Assembly: GCA_003251995.1 (NCBI GenBank) | Contig: QKDT01000366.1 | Coordinates: 1 to 8,035 of the forward strand | From: Desulfovibrio desulfuricans | GTDB taxonomy: Bacteria; Desulfobacterota; Desulfovibrionia; Desulfovibrionales; Desulfovibrionaceae | Length of the DNA stretch: 8,035 nucleotides | Direction of reading: 5' to 3' | Shown here: positions 5,113-8,035 of the stretch, piece after piece | How positions within the stretch are numbered: the stretch's first letter is position 1 | How the letters are laid out: every line of letters starts with the position of its first letter | The notes under the pieces: model-generated | Seen by the model: the letters and a program-made list of their open reading frames with translations, nothing else | The model's database searches: none | Told to the model about the DNA's origin: nothing | Program-made: the position numbers and the translations under genes

Positions 5113-6654
5113 ATGAAAAAAACGTATCTGGCCGCCGCCTTGGTTATTCTGGTTGCGGCAGGTTTTCTGGGGCTGTTTTTTGGCCTGAGCCCTCTGGTGG
5201 AGGGACAGGTGCAAAGGGGCATCCAGAGCGTTGGCATATCCGGTGACGGCATATCCACGCATGCAGCCGTGGACAGGGTTGAATTTTCGCCTCTTTCGCG
5301 CACGCTTACCCTGTATGGTCTGCGCATGCGTGGCGAAACGCCGCAAGGCCCCCTTTCCTATGAGGTGGCGGAGGCCTCCCTGCGTATTCCCCTGCGCATG
5401 CTGCTGGCCTACACACCCTTGCGCCCCTTGGTTCTTAAAAATGTGGGCATGATGCCCGTGGCTGAAAATATCGTGCTGCGCAATCTGGCCCTGCGCACGC
5501 CCGAGGCCCGCGCCTCGGTGCAGCGCGAAGAAATTGACGAAATGCGCAGCCAGAGCGAGCTTGTGGGGCGCTTTCTTGACGGCGCACCCATCGATGCGCT
5601 GGCTGCCACCTACCTTATGGGCGCGGGCCAGGCTCACAGTTTTTTTCTGAGTCTGAGTATCCCCGGCAAGGAAGGTCTGACCCAACTGACCATCAAGGAG
5701 TCGCTGGTCAAGGGCTGGAATGGGGCATCTGTTGGGCTGATGCGCATTGAAGACATGCAGAGCCGCCTGAACGGGCATGAAAGCATGCGCATGGCAAGCT
5801 TGGAGGCCAACGACATCACCCTGCCGGAACTGGGCCTGATGCACAGCCTCATGGACGCCGCCGCCATGAGCGAAGACGACATGGATGCCGCAGTTAAAGC
5901 CCTTGGCCCCGTTGTGGAAGAAATTTTGGCAGCCGACCCGCCTGTTGTGCGGCAGTTGCGGGCCTCTGACATGACCTTTGCGGTAGAAAACGGCAGCGTG
6001 ACCATTAAAGGTGCTGGCTTTGACTGGCTTGCCAACGCGCCGCGCCACACAACCAGCTTCATTCATGAGCTTGAGGCATCCAAAGGCCTGGTGCAAACGG
6101 CATCCGGCCTTACCCTGCCCGCGCTCAAGGCCAATATGAATTTTGACAGCCTTGGGCTGAGCAATGCCTCCAACAAAAAAACCATATCCATCAAAGCGCA
6201 AAACCTTGCCGATGTGGTGTGTTCCTTTACTCTGTATGATGCAGGCGCCATCAGCACCGGCGCACAGGCCCTGTTGCTGCAAAGCTTCAGCGATCTACGG
6301 CTAACTATCAAGGATGAAGGCGCGCTGGCCTGGCTTGGCCTCAATCTTTCGCACAATGGGCGCGCAGCGGCAACAGCCATGGAGCAAAGCCTGGACAAGG
6401 GGCTGGAATTTACCCCCACCCCGCAAAATCAGGCCATCCGTCAGGCACTGCTGACTTTTGTGCAAAAGCCCGGTCAGCTTGATGCTACCAGCGCCAGCGG
6501 TCAGCGCATAGGCATTTTGCAACTGCTTGCCGCCGCCAACAACCCCAGCCCGCTTTTTACCTGCAACGCAATCCCCGGCCCAAAAACGCTGGAAGAACAG
6601 ATCAACGCCCTCGCGGCCCAAACATCCGCCCCCGCCGAAGCAGCGGGGAAATAA
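5113..6654 (+). CDS. Membrane-anchored envelope protein of unknown function
   Basis: I do not recognise a named family. The 513-residue protein starts MKKTYLAAALVILVAAGFLG, a short positive N terminus and a hydrophobic segment to about residue 28. It is probably a signal anchor, or a signal peptide with no obvious cleavage site. The remainder would be periplasmic. Residues 53-73 (VDRVEFSPLSRTLTLYGLRM) and 85-110 resemble the opening of AsmA/DUF748-like envelope proteins, where a 'V..V.F.P....L.L..L' strand pair follows the anchor; this is a weak resemblance. Further alternating beta-type segments occur at 205-240 and 285-300, and a helical acidic stretch at 252-275. The C terminus is Ala/Pro-rich. 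The ATG has GGAG (5101-5104) 8 bases upstream. The next gene begins 3 bases after the stop, suggesting coupled translation. A DUF945-like (YdgA) or lipid-transport role is possible but unproven. Confidence 0.8.
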   Translation: MKKTYLAAALVILVAAGFLGLFFGLSPLVEGQVQRGIQSVGISGDGISTHAAVDRVEFSPLSRTLTLYGLRMRGETPQGPLSYEVAEASLRIPLRMLLAYTPLRPLVLKNVGMMPVAENIVLRNLALRTPEARASVQREEIDEMRSQSELVGRFLDGAPIDALAATYLMGAGQAHSFFLSLSIPGKEGLTQLTIKESLVKGWNGASVGLMRIEDMQSRLNGHESMRMASLEANDITLPELGLMHSLMDAAAMSEDDMDAAVKALGPVVEEILAADPPVVRQLRASDMTFAVENGSVTIKGAGFDWLANAPRHTTSFIHELEASKGLVQTASGLTLPALKANMNFDSLGLSNASNKKTISIKAQNLADVVCSFTLYDAGAISTGAQALLLQSFSDLRLTIKDEGALAWLGLNLSHNGRAAATAMEQSLDKGLEFTPTPQNQAIRQALLTFVQKPGQLDATSASGQRIGILQLLAAANNPSPLFTCNAIPGPKTLEEQINALAAQTSAPAEAAGK

Positions 6655-6657
6655 CCT

Positions 6658-7839
6658 ATGCGCAAACTCTGGCTCAAAAAAAATGAGGATCGGCGTCTGC
6701 GCGCCGGGCATCTGTGGATTTTTGCCAACGAAGTGGACGTGAAGCAAAGCCCGCTTACCGACTTTGCCCCCGGCGAGGCCGCAACCCTTTGCGACTGGCG
6801 CGGCGCACCTCTTGGCAGCGTGTGCGTCAATTCGGCTTCGCTTATCTGCGCCCGGATGCACAGCCGCAAGCCGGATGTGGAGCTGGACGAGGCCCTGTTG
6901 ACCCAAAGGCTGGAATCGGCCCTGGCCCTGCGCCAGCGCCTCTACCCCGGCCCGTGGTACCGACTTTGCCACGGCGAGGGCGACTTTTTGCCCGGCCTGG
7001 TCATAGACCGCTATGGCGAGCATCTTACCGTACAGGTCACCACTGCGGGTATGGAACACCGGCTCGAGGCGCTGACCGCCGCCCTGCATGCCCTGCTGCG
7101 CCCCACTTCCATCCTCTGGGCCAACGATCTGGCGGCCCGCGGGCTTGAGAACCTCTCGCGCGAGCAACAGAGCGAAGGCACGTTGCCCGAAAGGCTTGAA
7201 GTGCCGGAGAATGGCTGCCGCTTTTTCGCCCCATGTGCCACGGGGCAGAAAACAGGCTGGTTTTACGACCAGCGCCCCAACAGGGCAGAGTTGGCGCGGT
7301 ATGCCCAGGGCGCGGATGTTCTGGATATTTTTAGTTATGTTGGAGGGTTTGGCGTTACCGCCGCTGCAGCGGGCGCAAAATCCGTCACCTATGTGGACGC
7401 CTCGGCCCCGGCCCTTGCCCTGGCTGCGGAAAACACGGCGGAAAACGCCCCGGGTTGCGAGGCCCAAACCCTGTGCGGCGATGCTTTTGAGCAATTGCGC
7501 CAACTGCGCGACGAGGGCCGCCGCTTTCAGGTTATCAGCCTTGATCCACCAGCCTTCATCAAGCGCCGCAAAGACGCCGCACTTGGGCTTGCGGCCTATC
7601 GCCAGGCCAACGATCTAGCTGTGCAACTGCTGGCACCTGGCGGCATACTTGCCACATCATCCTGTTCGCACCATCTTGAGGCGCAGGCCCTGCGCGCCTG
7701 CTTGACGCAGGCCGCCGCCAAGCGCAAACTGCATGCCCGTATTCTTTTTGCCGGGGGCCAGGGGCCGGATCATCCCATCCACGCCGCCATGCCCGAAACG
7801 GCTTATTTGAAGTGCTTTATCGCCCAAGTGGGCGCTTAA
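6658..7839 (+). CDS. rlmI: Class I SAM-dependent rRNA methyltransferase, RlmI-like
   Basis: Predicted 23S rRNA cytosine-C5 methyltransferase. E. coli RlmI modifies C1962, but the target in this organism is inferred. At 393 residues it is about the length of E. coli RlmI. An N-terminal PUA domain (about 1-70, with RRLRAGHLWIFANEV) is followed by the linker DFLPGLVIDRYG (109-120). The methyltransferase domain begins at GQKTGWFYDQRPNR (196-209). SAM-binding motif I is VLDIFSYVGGFG (221-232), an acidic residue follows in TYVDAS (244-249), motif IV is LDPPAF (295-300), and the catalytic Cys motif SSCSHH covers 334-339 (C336). The end, DHPIHAAMPETAYLKCF, aligns with the RlmI C terminus. A GGGGA site (6645-6649) lies in the end of the upstream gene, 8 bases before the ATG. 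Other COG1092 members are close, so the exact target remains uncertain. Confidence 0.88.
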   Translation: MRKLWLKKNEDRRLRAGHLWIFANEVDVKQSPLTDFAPGEAATLCDWRGAPLGSVCVNSASLICARMHSRKPDVELDEALLTQRLESALALRQRLYPGPWYRLCHGEGDFLPGLVIDRYGEHLTVQVTTAGMEHRLEALTAALHALLRPTSILWANDLAARGLENLSREQQSEGTLPERLEVPENGCRFFAPCATGQKTGWFYDQRPNRAELARYAQGADVLDIFSYVGGFGVTAAAAGAKSVTYVDASAPALALAAENTAENAPGCEAQTLCGDAFEQLRQLRDEGRRFQVISLDPPAFIKRRKDAALGLAAYRQANDLAVQLLAPGGILATSSCSHHLEAQALRACLTQAAAKRKLHARILFAGGQGPDHPIHAAMPETAYLKCFIAQVGA

Positions 7840-7854
7840 CTACAAGGATTTGAC

Positions 7855-8035
7855 ATGCTGAACAAAGTTCGCCTGCTCACCCCCGGCCCCACGCCTCTGC
7901 CGGAGCGCGTGCGTCTTGTGCTTGCCAAAGACATGATTCACCACCGCAAAAGCGAATTCAAGGCCGTTATGGGCAGAGTTCAGGAACGCCTGCGCGTGCT
8001 CTTTGGCACGAGTGATGTGGTTCTGCCCCTCTCCT
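7855..8035 (+). CDS. Class V aminotransferase, alanine-glyoxylate/serine-pyruvate type (5' part only)
   Basis: The first 60 codons are present and the frame is open at the right edge. MLNKVRLLTPGPTPLPERVR followed by MIHHRKSEFKAVM and RLRVLFGT is the characteristic N terminus of PLP-dependent class V (fold type I) aminotransferases: the LLTPGPTPLP loop and the HHR motif are shared by alanine-glyoxylate, serine-pyruvate and related enzymes. The PLP lysine lies beyond the window, and substrate cannot be told from this part. AAGGA (7844-7848) is 6 bases before the ATG, and the gap from the methyltransferase gene is 15 bases, consistent with the same operon. Confidence 0.87.
   Translation, partial: MLNKVRLLTPGPTPLPERVRLVLAKDMIHHRKSEFKAVMGRVQERLRVLFGTSDVVLPLS

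Overview
The window is ordinary chromosomal DNA from a GC-rich, Gram-negative-type bacterium. The gene content, protein sequences and GC-rich third codon positions fit a sulfate reducer of the Desulfovibrio group best. That placement is by recognition of the protein sequences, not by a search. No mobile element, CRISPR array, tRNA or rRNA is visible, and all reading frames are intact within the window.

Layout. Positions 1-863 (minus strand) hold the N-terminal cytosolic half of an MgtE-type Mg2+ transporter; its membrane domain lies beyond the left edge. Positions 864-1277 are a divergent intergenic region of about 410 bases. It is rich in dyads: a terminator-like hairpin with a competing 10-bp pairing in the mgtE leader, a pair of operator-like palindromes, a Rex-box-like sequence, a candidate promoter, and a chain of overlapping hairpins in the nadC leader. 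Positions 1278-4984 (plus strand) carry nadC, nadA and nadB, the complete de novo route from L-aspartate to nicotinate mononucleotide. Positions 5113-8035 (plus strand) carry a tightly packed second set: a membrane-anchored protein of unknown function, an RlmI-type rRNA methyltransferase, and the start of a class V (alanine-glyoxylate/serine-pyruvate type) aminotransferase.

How the genes work together. NadB oxidises L-aspartate to iminoaspartate, NadA (an Fe-S enzyme) condenses it with dihydroxyacetone phosphate to quinolinate, and NadC converts quinolinate with PRPP to NaMN. In an anaerobe NadB would be expected to use fumarate rather than oxygen as electron acceptor. The gene spacing (178 bases nadC-nadA, 10 bases nadA-nadB) suggests one nad operon, with nadA-nadB translationally linked. 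The downstream trio is probably a separate operon or a read-through extension, since the 128-base gap after nadB shows no clear terminator or promoter.

I see no convincing new protein system. The most interesting material is regulatory: the mutually exclusive RNA pairings upstream of both mgtE and nadC, and the Rex-like box that could link NAD synthesis to the NADH/NAD+ ratio. These are pattern observations and need comparative or experimental testing.
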